Shown: in pieces, positions 23,946 through 32,894 of the stretch
How positions within the stretch are numbered: the first letter of the stretch is position 1
Layout: the number at the start of each line of letters is the position of its first letter
From: Salinirussus salinus
GTDB taxonomy: Archaea > Halobacteriota > Halobacteria > Halobacteriales > Haloarculaceae
Reading direction: 5' to 3'
Length of the DNA stretch: 64,000 nucleotides
NCBI RefSeq assembly: GCF_009831455.1
Contig: NZ_WOWO01000002.1
Span: 248,001 to 312,000, forward strand
Program-made: the position numbers and the translations under genes
Notes under the pieces: generated by a model
What the model saw: the letters and a program-made list of their open reading frames with translations, nothing else
What the model was told of the DNA's origin: nothing
The model's database searches: none

Positions 23946-26486
23946 TCAGTCGTCGGCGATGGCGACGCCGTCGGTCGCAGCGTCGGCGTCGACTGACGCC
24001 GGACCGTAGCGGGCCCAGAGGGCGAGCATGCTCGGGAGGACGAACACCGCCACGACGAAGGACGTGACCATGGCGAGCACGACCAGCGTCCCGAAGCTCT
24101 GGAACTGCGGGTGGGGGTGGAGCAACAGCGCGCTGAACGCGCCCGCAGAGGTGAGCGTGCTCCCGAGCAGCGCCCCGCCGGTGCCGGTGGTCGCTTCGAC
24201 CAGGGCGTCGTGGACCGACCGCCCGCGCTCGCGCTCGTGGACGAACCGGTCGCTGACGTGGATGTTGTAGTCGATGCCCACGCCGATGACGAGACTCAAC
24301 AGGAGGGCCGTCAGAAGCGTCAGCGGGACCTCGAACAGCCACATGCCCCCGACGACCAGCGCCGTCACCAACGTGACCGGCACGGCCGTCACCGCGCCCA
24401 GCGAGGCGCTGCCGGCGACGAGGCGGTAGACGAGCGTGAGGAGAACGCCGACAGCCCCCAGCGCCAGGACCAGCGTCATCAGGATGCTGTCGGCGGTCTG
24501 TGAGAGGCCGGCCTCCTGGAGGGTGGCGCTGCCGGCGGCGGTCGCCGAGACGCCGTCGTGTCCGTCCGCAGCGGCCGCCAGGCTGTGCATGCCGTCGGCC
24601 TGGACGGTGATGGTCGCGTCCGGCTGGACCGGGACGACCACCCGCAGCGAGCGGTATTCGGCGCCGGCCGCGTCCCCGTCGCCGGCAGTCCCGGCCCGGT
24701 CGATGACCTGGCTGGCCCGATCGGGGGCGGCCGCGTACAGCGCGTCGTAGACGCCCTCGAGGTTCCGGTCGGGGACGCCGTCGTCGTCGGTGTCCGCGGC
24801 GGCGAGCGTCTCCGCGAACGCGGGGTCCTCCTCGGCGACCGCCGCCATCACGGTCAGCGGCGAGGTCACGGGGGTAGCGCCGCTGCCGCTCTGCTGGTAG
24901 ACGACCGCGGTTTCGCTGGCAGTCTCGTGAACGGCCTGGACTGCCTCCAGCGCGGCCGGGTCGGTCACTGCCCCCTCGACGAGTACGTTCGACCGGCTCC
25001 GGGCGTCCTCGTCGGCCGCCCGGTAGTGGTCGGCGACGTAGGCCCGTTCGTTCGCCTCCTCGGCGACCTCCCAGGCCAGCGGCCCGGGCAGGTCCTGCTT
25101 CCACTCCGCGACGCCGCCGTCGCCCTGCTGGACGGACTGCCTGTCGAGGTCGGCCCAGGCGACCGCCCCGGCCGCTCCGACGACCAGCGCGAGGACGACC
25201 ACGACCGGCGCAGCGCGCCTCGCGAGGCTGGCCCCGCGGCGCAGCACTCCCTCGAGCCACCCGGTCTTGCCCAGCGGGGCCTTGCGGCGGTCGAGACCGA
25301 CCCGTTCGAGGAGGCCGTCGACCGTGACTTTGAGTGCGGGCACCAGCGTCACCGAGACGACGAACGTGGAGACCACACCCAGCGAGATGGCTACGCCGAG
25401 CTGTCTGATGACCGCGAGTTCGTTCGCGGTGTTAGAGAGAAATCCGACCACCGCCGTCAGCGTCACCAGCCCCAGCGCGGCAACGAGCGAGGTGAGCCCG
25501 CGAGCCATCGGGTCGTGGATACTCTCGTCCTGACTGCGCTCTTCGCGGTAGCGCATGAACACGTGCAGGCCGTAGTCGACGCTCAGCCCGACGATGAGGA
25601 CCGGGCCGATTATCAGCGACATGCCGGCCGGGATCCCCAGCCAGCCGAGGATCCCGAACATCCACAGCACGGAGAGGACGACCCCGGTGAAGCCGACCAG
25701 GATGTCGACCAGGTCCCGGTAGGAGAAGGCCAGCACCAGGAGGATGAGCAACAGGGCGACCGGCACGACGAGACCCATCGTGTTCCCCATGTACTGGGCG
25801 TTAGCTTCAGCACTCGCGTGTTCGCCGGCGGTGAAGTACTCGGGGCTCTGGCGCTGGTCCGCGGTTTCGTAGAGGACGGCAGTCGCCGCCGACCGGTCAC
25901 CGGTCTCGGCGAAGCGGAACACCATCCGGTGGCTCTCGGCGCTCGCCGTCCCGGGTTCGTAGCCCTCGGGGAGTAACTCCAGCGCCGGCGACCCCTCCGT
26001 CAGCGTTTGCTCGACGAGGCGCTCGACCTCGGACGCGCTCGCGGCCTCCAGCGCGGCGGTCTGTTCCTCGAGTCCCGCACCTGGGTCGCCCGCAGCGCGG
26101 ACGGCGACCAGGTTCGCGACGCCGACGACTTCGCGGTCGCCCAGCGCAGCCGCGACCGATTCGTTCTCCCGGACCGCCTGCTGGAAGCGCAGCGAGTCGA
26201 GCAGTGCTGCCTTCGAGAGGGCGTTGTCCTCGGCGCGAACGTAGACGGCCGCCGACTCCGTGTCGGTGCCGTTCTGCCCGCCGCCGGGCCCGTAGTTGTC
26301 CTGGATGTACGTCAGCGTCTCGGCGACCTCGGTGTCGCCGGCGGCCCCGGTCGCGTCGGCCTCGCTGGTCAACTGTAGCTGGCTCGCGCCCGCGACCACG
26401 CCGCCGGAGAGGACCAGCAACAGGAGCAGCGTCACCAGGTTGTGCTCGGTGACGAAATCGAAGACGCTCCGCAGCGGGTCGTTCAT
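23946..26486 (-). CDS. MMPL/RND-family transporter (HpnN-like)
   Basis: 846 residues built as two homologous halves. Each half has one N-terminal helix, a large extracytoplasmic domain and a cluster of five helices. The first cluster contains IGPVLIVGLSVDYGLHVFMRYREER and the second VIGVGIDYNIHVSDRFVHERER; both carry the GxxxDY motif whose Asp relays protons in the RND superfamily. It probably moves a lipid or hydrophobic compound using the proton or Na+ gradient. Halobacterial homologues of MmpL/HpnN are common and mostly uncharacterised. A dyad-containing promoter region lies 120 bases upstream of the start at 26486. Confidence 0.88.
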   Translation of the reverse strand: MNDPLRSVFDFVTEHNLVTLLLLLVLSGGVVAGASQLQLTSEADATGAAGDTEVAETLTYIQDNYGPGGGQNGTDTESAAVYVRAEDNALSKAALLDSLRFQQAVRENESVAAALGDREVVGVANLVAVRAAGDPGAGLEEQTAALEAASASEVERLVEQTLTEGSPALELLPEGYEPGTASAESHRMVFRFAETGDRSAATAVLYETADQRQSPEYFTAGEHASAEANAQYMGNTMGLVVPVALLLILLVLAFSYRDLVDILVGFTGVVLSVLWMFGILGWLGIPAGMSLIIGPVLIVGLSVDYGLHVFMRYREERSQDESIHDPMARGLTSLVAALGLVTLTAVVGFLSNTANELAVIRQLGVAISLGVVSTFVVSVTLVPALKVTVDGLLERVGLDRRKAPLGKTGWLEGVLRRGASLARRAAPVVVVLALVVGAAGAVAWADLDRQSVQQGDGGVAEWKQDLPGPLAWEVAEEANERAYVADHYRAADEDARSRSNVLVEGAVTDPAALEAVQAVHETASETAVVYQQSGSGATPVTSPLTVMAAVAEEDPAFAETLAAADTDDDGVPDRNLEGVYDALYAAAPDRASQVIDRAGTAGDGDAAGAEYRSLRVVVPVQPDATITVQADGMHSLAAAADGHDGVSATAAGSATLQEAGLSQTADSILMTLVLALGAVGVLLTLVYRLVAGSASLGAVTAVPVTLVTALVVGGMWLFEVPLTLLTALLLSLVIGVGIDYNIHVSDRFVHERERGRSVHDALVEATTGTGGALLGSTLTSAGAFSALLLHPHPQFQSFGTLVVLAMVTSFVVAVFVLPSMLALWARYGPASVDADAATDGVAIADD

Positions 26487-26604
26487 CGCTCGTCCCTCCT
26501 CGACGGGTGAGGGGTGTGATGGTCTGCGTACGATACCTCCGGGGACCGTTCGGTGCGTCTCATCTGTCGCGTCACCTACCCGGAACGTCGGCGGATAGCT
26601 ACAT

Positions 26605-26622
26605 AAATATTATCGAATATTT
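26605..26622. promoter_or_regulatory. Palindromic operator-like dyad near the MMPL promoter
   Basis: Seven-base arms aaatatt and aatattt flank a 4-base centre in the AT-rich tract upstream of the transporter at 26486. This is the kind of symmetric site bound by dimeric repressors. No regulator gene is adjacent, so the binding factor is unknown. Confidence 0.45.
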
Positions 26623-26640
26623 GATAAATTAACAGGGCTA

Positions 26641-26746
26641 TTTCAAAATCGGTATTGAGCGGCTCGCCGGGTTTTTGAGGCCACGAGCGCGCTATCGAGT
26701 GAGATGGATGCAGATCCGGGCGAGCCGCTCAACGCCGATTTTGAAA
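26641..26746. repeat. 106-bp element with 31-bp imperfect terminal inverted repeats
   Basis: Bases 26641-26671 match the reverse complement of 26716-26746 at 28 of 31 positions, around a 44-base centre. The transcript would fold into one long hairpin. The size and near-perfect ends suggest a MITE or a recombination/regulatory palindrome. No target duplication is evident. Confidence 0.7.
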
Positions 26747-26837
26747 GTAATATGTTACTTCGCTCGCGCGGCGGACCAGTCCGCTCAGGCGCGCAGCGTG
26801 GGAGCGCCCGGTCCTTTGGGCCCCGGTGACGCCGGCC

Positions 26838-27589
26838 GCGGTTCACTCCTTGCGGGCCGCATAGATGACCGTCGGCGGCACGTTCGCCATGAGCTCCGGG
26901 TCGAAGCTCCCGAACTCGGAGACGTACGCCTCGGGGTCGGCGTAGCCGGGTTCCCGGACCTCTTCGACCGCGAATCCGGCGTCGACCAGGAGGTTCACCG
27001 TCTCGCTCACCGGTCGCCGGTGGATAACCATCTCGGCGTCCAATTCCTCGCTGTAGGCCCGGCGCGGGCTGGGGTCGAAGTAGCTCCGCGCGAACTCCCC
27101 GGTTCCGGGGTCGAGCAGCTTGTAGTAGGGGTGGTCGACGCTGAAGACTAGCCTGCCGCCGTCGGTCAGAATCCGGGCAGCTTCCTCGAAGCACGCCTCC
27201 AGGTCTTCGACCCACTGGAAGGCAAACGCCGAGAAGCCGAGGTCGAAGGCGCCATCGGGGACCGTCGACAGGTCCGTGACACTGCTCTCGATGAACTCGA
27301 TATCCTGGCCGTGGCGCTCGGCGTTCTTCCGCGCGTGACCGAGCTGTGCGGCGGAGATGTCGACGCCGGTGACGTCTGCTCCCCGTTTGGAGACGGCGAT
27401 CCCGAACTGCGCGCCACCGCAGCCCAGCTCGATAGCCCTCGTCCCGTCCAGGTCTCCGAGCAGGCCGAGGTCGTCGTCCTTGGGCGCGCCGGGTCCCCAG
27501 TCCATTCCCACCTGGATCTCGCCGTCGCCGTACTCCTCTTGGAACCGGTCGGCCCAACTGTTCCACCACTCGCGCGCCTTCTCGTCCAT
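26838..27589 (-). CDS. Class I SAM-dependent methyltransferase
   Basis: About 248 residues. SAM motif I is AIELGCGGAQFGIAVSKRG, motif II is VTGVDISAAQLGHARKNA, then IEFIESSVTDLSTVPDGAFDLGFS and a GGRLVFSVDHPYYKLLDP segment. The N-terminal acidic helix KAREWWNSWADRFQEEY is typical of haloarchaeal Methyltransf_25/11 proteins. The substrate is unknown. A TATA-like tract near 27612-27618 (minus sense ttttatc) sits 25 bases upstream of the ATG at 27589, which supports a leaderless start. Confidence 0.86.
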
Positions 27590-27653
27590 ACCCCATATGA
27601 AGTTTCGCTGATAAAACGTGTTGTGGTGGCGGCCGCGACGCCGTCAGGCCGGC

Positions 27654-29054
27654 TCAGGTCCGGTCGTCCGTGATGTCGTAGGCGATAACGTCGCTCCCGA
27701 CGCCGGCGAACAGCCGGTTGCCGGCCCCGACCGTCCCGAGGTAGGGCCCGGGCGTCTCGAAGGTGCCACGTACCTCGCCGTCCACCTCTCCGAGGACCAC
27801 CACCTCGCGGTCCGGGCCGATGCCGCGGTCGACGGCGACGTGGTCGGCCAGGACCGCACGGAGGTGCGTGTACTCGTAGTCTGCGGGCCGGTAGCGCCAG
27901 CGGACCGTTCCCGACGCGCGGTCGACGGCGGGGATCTGCGTCCCGCCGTCGTTGTACAGGGTTTCCGGGGTAGTCGGTACCTCGGGGACACCGAAGTACG
28001 GGACCCGGAACTGCTCTTCGCCGTTCCGATCAAGCGCGAGGAAGGGACCGACCCCGGCGTGGATCGTCCCGTCCTGAAGTCCCAGGTCGCGGGGCCCGCG
28101 CTCCCAGTCGCCGGCCGTCCACAGCAGGGACCCGTCGGCCGGGTCGTAGCGGCCGACGCCGCCGCGCTCTGTCCCCTCCGCGCCCGCACCGGCGAGCAGG
28201 ATACCCTCCTCGGCCAGCGGGGTGAGCGGGGTTACCGTTCCGGTGTCGACGCTCCACCGCTCGGTTCCGTCCGGGTCGACGGCGCGCAGCCGCAGCTGGT
28301 TGGTGTCGCGGCCGCTTCGCTCCAGCGCGTAGGCGCCGTGACTCGCCACGTCGGCGCCGCGAAGCTCCGGCACGTCGACGTGCCAGCGCTCCTCGCCGGT
28401 GGCGCGGTCGAGGCCGTAGAGGCGCCCCTCGCCCCGCGGCGACTGGTTCGGCCCGATCTCGTTCGGGTGGCGAGCGATCTCCTCGCCCGCCAGGACGACG
28501 ACGTCACCGAGGACGCCGAGCACCCGGAGGAAAAAACCCTCCTCGAACGTCCAGCGAACGTCGCCGGTCGCGGGCTCGAGCGCCTCGACGTGGGAGGCCA
28601 GCGTCTCGTCGGTGAACGTCTCGCTGACCGCGTAGACCGCTCTCTCGGTGACGGTGAGACCCGGGTCGCGTTCCTCGGCGCCGCGAGCAGTCGCTGTCCA
28701 CTCCAGGCGACCTTTCCGGGCCGTGAGGCGAGCGATTTCCCGGGACTCCGTGGCGGCGTACAGTGGGCCGGCCGGGTCGTCGGTCGGTCCGGACCCGGGC
28801 AGCAGGAGGGTATCCACCCGGCCGGAGAGCCGGTCGGCGGTCCAGGCGTCGGCGGCGGCGAACTCCGCTGTGGGAGCCGCTGTGGAGGTCACCGTCTCTG
28901 CCGGGGGCGCCGTGGCCGTACCCGGCGTATCGACCGGGGTGTCCATGGAAGTCGTAGCCTCGGCCGGGTCGTCGCCGCCCGCACAGCCCGCAAGTGACGC
29001 TACCGCAGCCGCACCACACAGCTGGAGGAACTGTCGGCGGGGACCTGTCGGCAT
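27654..29054 (-). CDS. Tat-exported lipoprotein with PQQ/quinoprotein-like beta-propeller
   Basis: 466 residues. The N-terminus has a twin Arg (RRQFLQLCGAAAVASLAGCAGG): a Tat signal ending in a LAGC lipobox, so the mature protein is a lipid-anchored surface protein. Then a Thr/Ala/Pro linker and repeated blades with WSVDTG, GERWHVDVPELR, GSLLWTAG and GTVRWRYRP-type strands, the eight-bladed BamB/PQQ-like fold. No PQQ ligands are obvious, so the fold may serve as a scaffold or sugar/peptide binder. The start 29054 is preferred because the twin Arg falls six residues in. Function unknown. Confidence 0.84.
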   Translation of the reverse strand: MPTGPRRQFLQLCGAAAVASLAGCAGGDDPAEATTSMDTPVDTPGTATAPPAETVTSTAAPTAEFAAADAWTADRLSGRVDTLLLPGSGPTDDPAGPLYAATESREIARLTARKGRLEWTATARGAEERDPGLTVTERAVYAVSETFTDETLASHVEALEPATGDVRWTFEEGFFLRVLGVLGDVVVLAGEEIARHPNEIGPNQSPRGEGRLYGLDRATGEERWHVDVPELRGADVASHGAYALERSGRDTNQLRLRAVDPDGTERWSVDTGTVTPLTPLAEEGILLAGAGAEGTERGGVGRYDPADGSLLWTAGDWERGPRDLGLQDGTIHAGVGPFLALDRNGEEQFRVPYFGVPEVPTTPETLYNDGGTQIPAVDRASGTVRWRYRPADYEYTHLRAVLADHVAVDRGIGPDREVVVLGEVDGEVRGTFETPGPYLGTVGAGNRLFAGVGSDVIAYDITDDRT

Positions 29055-29511
29055 GATTCGTGTTCCATGATAACTCCCAACATACAAATCTTGTGTCGCT
29101 CGACGCGACCACGGGCCACCGGATCCCGGACGTGACGACGGCAGACACTCCAGCGGGGCTCTGCTACCGCCGACCCACCGCCGGCTCAGCGACCCTCGGT
29201 GGTCTGACCGACTGCAGAAACCGGACCGAACACAGCACCGGGAAGGTGTGGGTGTGGGGCACCTCCCGGCTGCTGTAATGTCGAAAGGCGACAGGATGAC
29301 AGTCGTAACCGTTTGGGGCTCTGGTCCTGTTACCGTCCGTCCCGATGGTGGGTCTCTCAGTGGGTGGACGGCATGTGCGTGTTACACTGTCACAGGCATA
29401 CGTCCGTGGCTTGGCCTACCAGGCGGTGGTTCCCGGGCCGCAGGGACGTGATTCCGCCCCGACAGTGCGTTCGGGGCCGGCTCGTCTCGGCCGGCTGTCG
29501 GGTCCGGCCGT
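29055..29511. other. 457-base gap, no gene seen
   Basis: Both flanking genes are on the minus strand. Small frames on either strand here lack acidic composition and conserved motifs. I see no tRNA, repeat or clear terminator. The first 40 bases past 29054 should hold the lipoprotein promoter. Confidence 0.5.
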
Positions 29512-31227
29512 TCAGGCCCCGCCGTGTTCGCGCTCGTGGCGTTTCTCCAGTTCGCCGAGCTTGATCTTCTCGCTGGCGGTCTTGGGGAGTTCGTCGACTA
29601 TCTCCAGCTTCCGGGGGTACTCGTGTTTCGAGAGTTCGGACTTGGCGAACTCGACGAGCTCGTCCCGGAGCTCCGGCGTCTCCTCGTACCCGGGTGCCAG
29701 GGTGACGTAGGCCTTGACGACGTTGCCGCGGGTCTCGTGGTCGACGCCGATGACGCCCGCCTCCTCGACGGCGTCGTGGTCGATGAGCGTCTCCTGGACC
29801 TCGCCGGGGCCGATCCGGTAGCCCGCCGAGATGATGACCTTGTCCGCGCGGCCGCGGTACCACCAGTAGCCGTCCTCGTCGACCTCCGCGAGGTCGCCCA
29901 TCCGCTGCCATCCCTCGGGACTCTCCCCCGCCATCGGACCCGAGCCGCCCGACTGGTAGGCACAGATCTCGCCGACCACACCCGGCTCGTCGATGAAGAC
30001 CATCTCCTCGGTCGGGGCCGGGTTCTCCTCGGTCGCCGGCGGGCACTCCGAGCCGTCACAGAGCCGGACTTCCTTCCCCGGCGTCGGCTTGCCCATCGAG
30101 CCGTGTTTGACCTCCCAGTCGGGGAACGGGTAGTTACAGACGAGCATCCCGCCCTCGCTGAGCCCGTAGGCGTCCAGCGGGGCGGTCCCGAAGTGCTCGT
30201 CGATCCAGGCGGCGGTGTCGCCGTCGCAGGTCTCGCCGGCGGTCACCAGCACCCGCAGGTCGATATCGTAGGCGTCCACGTTCACGTCGCCCGCCCGAAG
30301 CTGTCGGAACACCGTCGGCGCGACCATGGCGTTCGTCACGTCCCAGCGCTCCAGGGTATCCAGCCACATCTCGGAGTCGAACCGGCCGCGGTAGGCGCCG
30401 ATGTTCGTACCCTGCAAGCCCGGAGCGAGCGTGCCGACAGTCAGCCCGTACGACCAGGCCGGGGAGGCCGCCGCGAAGTAGGTGTCCTCCGGCAGCAGGT
30501 CGACCACGAAGGTGATGTAGGGCTCGATCCCCACCGCAGTCGCGTGCTCGGAGGTCAGCTGGGAGGGCTGGCCGGTCGTCCCCGACGAGTAGACCATCCC
30601 GTAGGTCTCTGTGGGCGCCATCCGGATCGCGTCGTAGCTGTCGGATTCGCGCTCGACCTCGTCGTAGTGGAGCATCTCCACTCCTTCGATAGAGCCGGTC
30701 CCCTCCACGGCCCGGCTCCCGTCCGCGGACCCGCTTCCCTCCCCGACGAGGACGACCCGCTCCAGGGCCGGCATCTCCCCGGATTCGACCTTCCCGAGGT
30801 GGTCGGCGGTCGTGAACAGCGTCGTCGCCTCTGCATCGGCCATCCGGTAGGACAGCGCATCCGGGCCGAACTTCGTATCCAGCGGCAGGAAGACTCGCTG
30901 GGTCTTGACTCCCCCGAAGAGCGCGGCGTACAGCTCCAGCCGGGGCGGAAGCATCAGCCCGAACCGCTCCCCCCGGTCGAGATGTCCCTCGAAGAAGTTC
31001 GCCGCCCTGTTCGCGGCCCGGTTCAGCTCGTCGAAGCTGTAGGCCTCGTCGCCACCGGTCGCGAAGTCGCGGATCCGCAGGGCCGTCTCGCTGGAGCCGG
31101 CGTGCCGTCCCAGCGCCTCCTCCGCGAGGTTGAACGACTCCGGCTCACCGGCCTCGAGCATCCGCTCCCAGGCGCCCTCCGGCCAGTAGGTCTCCGATAC
31201 CGCGTCGTAGATGTCCGTGTATGTCAT
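29512..31227 (-). CDS. Acyl-CoA synthetase-like protein (ANL superfamily) with degenerate ATP loop
   Basis: 571 residues with the adenylate-forming fold. Motifs: a YSSGTTGQPSQLTSEH stretch in place of the P-loop (normally TSGTTGKPKG), LDAYGLSEGGMLVCNYP (adenylation core), EDGYWWYRGRADKVIISAGYRI (hinge) and PKTASEKIKLGELEKR at the position of the catalytic Lys motif (normally T-x-G-K). The conserved Lys of the P-loop is absent. Related haloarchaeal proteins are annotated as acetate, propionate or benzoate-CoA ligases. Activity is uncertain. It may be a ligase with an altered loop or a non-catalytic relative. A TATA-like tract at 31248-31256 precedes the start. Confidence 0.82.
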   Translation of the reverse strand: MTYTDIYDAVSETYWPEGAWERMLEAGEPESFNLAEEALGRHAGSSETALRIRDFATGGDEAYSFDELNRAANRAANFFEGHLDRGERFGLMLPPRLELYAALFGGVKTQRVFLPLDTKFGPDALSYRMADAEATTLFTTADHLGKVESGEMPALERVVLVGEGSGSADGSRAVEGTGSIEGVEMLHYDEVERESDSYDAIRMAPTETYGMVYSSGTTGQPSQLTSEHATAVGIEPYITFVVDLLPEDTYFAAASPAWSYGLTVGTLAPGLQGTNIGAYRGRFDSEMWLDTLERWDVTNAMVAPTVFRQLRAGDVNVDAYDIDLRVLVTAGETCDGDTAAWIDEHFGTAPLDAYGLSEGGMLVCNYPFPDWEVKHGSMGKPTPGKEVRLCDGSECPPATEENPAPTEEMVFIDEPGVVGEICAYQSGGSGPMAGESPEGWQRMGDLAEVDEDGYWWYRGRADKVIISAGYRIGPGEVQETLIDHDAVEEAGVIGVDHETRGNVVKAYVTLAPGYEETPELRDELVEFAKSELSKHEYPRKLEIVDELPKTASEKIKLGELEKRHEREHGGA

Positions 31228-31372
31228 TCGCTACCGATTCCCCGCACGGCATCTTAAAATCCGGGGGCAGGCCGCCGTCGACGGACGCCGCTCTCGCGGT
31301 GTCGACCGGTTCGTCGATGACGCTACGAGCGCACTGAATCCCGGACAGCCGACGGACATTTCCCGGGACCCG

Positions 31373-31870
31373 TCACTGTGTGGCGAAGTCGGTGAACTCG
31401 TCGGCGACGACGAAAGTCACCGGGTCCTCACCCTCGACACCGAAGCCGACGGCGAGCATCTCCTCGTCCGGGTCGTTGACCTCGGCCGTTCGGCTCCTCT
31501 CGACCGCCCCGTACATCGAGTCCGTCACCTCGACTGTGACCTCGTAGGCGCCGGATTCCTGCCAGACGTCGCTGTAAACCGCCGTCGCGCCCTCGGTCGG
31601 CTCGTCGGGCTCCTTGGCTTTCAGCTCGAAGCGCTCCTCGAGCGCTGTCGACCCGTCCGGGGCGAGGACGGTGACCGACCCCGAGAGCGCCTCCGGCGTT
31701 TCGTTGAAGACGTTCACGTCCTCGAGCGCTTCGTCCGCGACCGCGTTGACGAGGTCTGTACAGCCAGCCAGGCCGGCAGTCGCGAGCGTTCCGAGACCGG
31801 CAAGCACCGACCGACGGGAGATTGACGGTGCTCGACTGCTCTGAGCGTCGGTTGTGGAGGGCACGTTCAT
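31373..31870 (-). CDS. Small Tat lipoprotein of unknown function
   Basis: 165 residues. An SRRSVLAGLGTLATAGLAGC leader has a twin Arg and a LAGC lipobox near residue 36. The mature part is an acidic single beta domain (NVFNETPEALSGSVTVLAPDGST through AVERSRTAEVNDPDEEMLAVGFGVEG). This looks like a small immunoglobulin-like or lipocalin-like fold, but I do not recognise the family. It probably sits on the outer face of the membrane. It is the first of two lipoprotein genes in tandem with the DUF4097 gene, though the intervening 97 bases are not obviously promoter-free. Confidence 0.7.
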   Translation of the reverse strand: MNVPSTTDAQSSRAPSISRRSVLAGLGTLATAGLAGCTDLVNAVADEALEDVNVFNETPEALSGSVTVLAPDGSTALEERFELKAKEPDEPTEGATAVYSDVWQESGAYEVTVEVTDSMYGAVERSRTAEVNDPDEEMLAVGFGVEGEDPVTFVVADEFTDFATQ

Positions 31871-31966
31871 CGCGATCCGGGCTTGGCCCCTACGCGGATT
31901 AAGCCCTCAGATAGCTATAACGGATTTTGAAGCCTCCCCTGGCTCGTCTCTGGCGTCGGACCCGAG

Positions 31967-32731
31967 TCAGTTCCGGACCGTGATGTCGCCGTTGGTCGTC
32001 TCGCACCGAACCTCGTGTGTCCCGTCACCAGTCACCGTCTCGAGGCTGTCGGTGTCGCTGACCGACAGACCGTCGACGCCCTCGACGCTCACGTCGCCGT
32101 TTGTCGTCTCCAGCGAAAACTGCGCGGCCATCGACGCCGGTGTGACGACCTCGATGTCGCCGTTCGTGCTCTCGGCGGTCACGTCGGCACCCTCGTCGAG
32201 CCGGAGCGAGACCTCGCCGTTGGTCGTCACGGCCGTCGCGGCTCTGCGGTGGTCCCGCACGTCGATGTCGCCGTTGGTCGTCTCGGAGTCGAGGTCGGCG
32301 TCGAGCCCTTCGGCCTCCACGTCGCCGTTCGTCGTCCCGGCCTCCACCGCCGACAGCGACTCCGGAACCGCCAGATCGAGGTTCACCTCCGAGTTCGTGC
32401 CGAACGACGGGAGCCACCCGTCGTCGGGGTGGTCGGCGGCGAGGACGAGCGTGTCACCCTCCCGGCGGGTCTCGAGACCCACGTCCGCGAGGTCCTCCTC
32501 GCTGGGCGCGCGCTTCTGCCCGTCGATTTTCACCGACTGCCGCTGGTCGTCCCGTACCGTGATATCCCCGTTCGTCACGTCGACGGACAGCGACGTTACC
32601 CCGTCGGCCGCGAGTTCGTCCGTGACCGGAGCAGAGGCGGTGAGTTCGCCGGACGCGCAGCCGGCCAGGCCCGCGCTCGCTGCGGCGGCACAGCCCGCCA
32701 GTACCTCGCGTCTGGAGACGTTCTTGTTCAT
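31967..32731 (-). CDS. Tat lipoprotein with DUF4097 beta-strand repeats
   Basis: 254 residues. Signal SRREVLAGCAAAASAGLAGC, with twin Arg and LAGC lipobox. The mature protein has seven copies of a T(T/S)NGD(V/I) hexapeptide about every 20 residues, for example VTNGDI, TTNGDV and STNGDI, each followed by a strand. This is the DUF4097 parallel beta-helix, in which the Asn-Gly-Asp turn stacks along the helix. Function is unknown; related proteins are cell-surface or secreted adhesin-like. A TATA-like tract lies near 32751-32760. Confidence 0.85.
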   Translation of the reverse strand: MNKNVSRREVLAGCAAAASAGLAGCASGELTASAPVTDELAADGVTSLSVDVTNGDITVRDDQRQSVKIDGQKRAPSEEDLADVGLETRREGDTLVLAADHPDDGWLPSFGTNSEVNLDLAVPESLSAVEAGTTNGDVEAEGLDADLDSETTNGDIDVRDHRRAATAVTTNGEVSLRLDEGADVTAESTNGDIEVVTPASMAAQFSLETTNGDVSVEGVDGLSVSDTDSLETVTGDGTHEVRCETTNGDITVRN

Positions 32732-32894
32732 ACCCGGGACCCCGACCCGGTGGATAATAAACCGGGCCGCGGTGTTTCACCGCGCGCAACGGTGGCCCGG
32801 TCGGTCCGGGTACCGCTGTGGGGCGTCTTCCGGAAGGGAATGGAATGCGAGCCGGCTGTGAGAGCGGTCGTCTCTCCGACCGGCGAGAATCTTC

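Larger units (their letters stand above)
26487..26842. other. Intergenic region with promoter, operator-like dyad and 106-bp inverted-repeat element
   Basis: About 356 bases between two minus-strand genes. It holds an AT-rich promoter-like tract (26600-26632), a 106-bp segment with 31-bp inverted ends (26641-26746), and a short dyad directly after it. No gene is supported. Confidence 0.6.

Noticed and set aside
23866-25260. Minus-strand frame overlapping the MMPL gene out of phase
   Set aside because: Almost pure Arg/Gly/Pro. A shadow of the real gene.
24558-25976. Long plus-strand frame inside the MMPL gene
   Set aside because: No domain, not acidic. The minus-strand frame holds both RND helix clusters.
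27618-28997. Plus-strand frame opposite the beta-propeller lipoprotein
   Set aside because: Lacks motifs and acidic bias. The lipoprotein has Tat signal, lipobox and blade repeats.
29248-29451. Small plus-strand frame in the gap before the ligase-like gene
   Set aside because: Neutral, Gly/Trp-rich, no homology pattern and no promoter.
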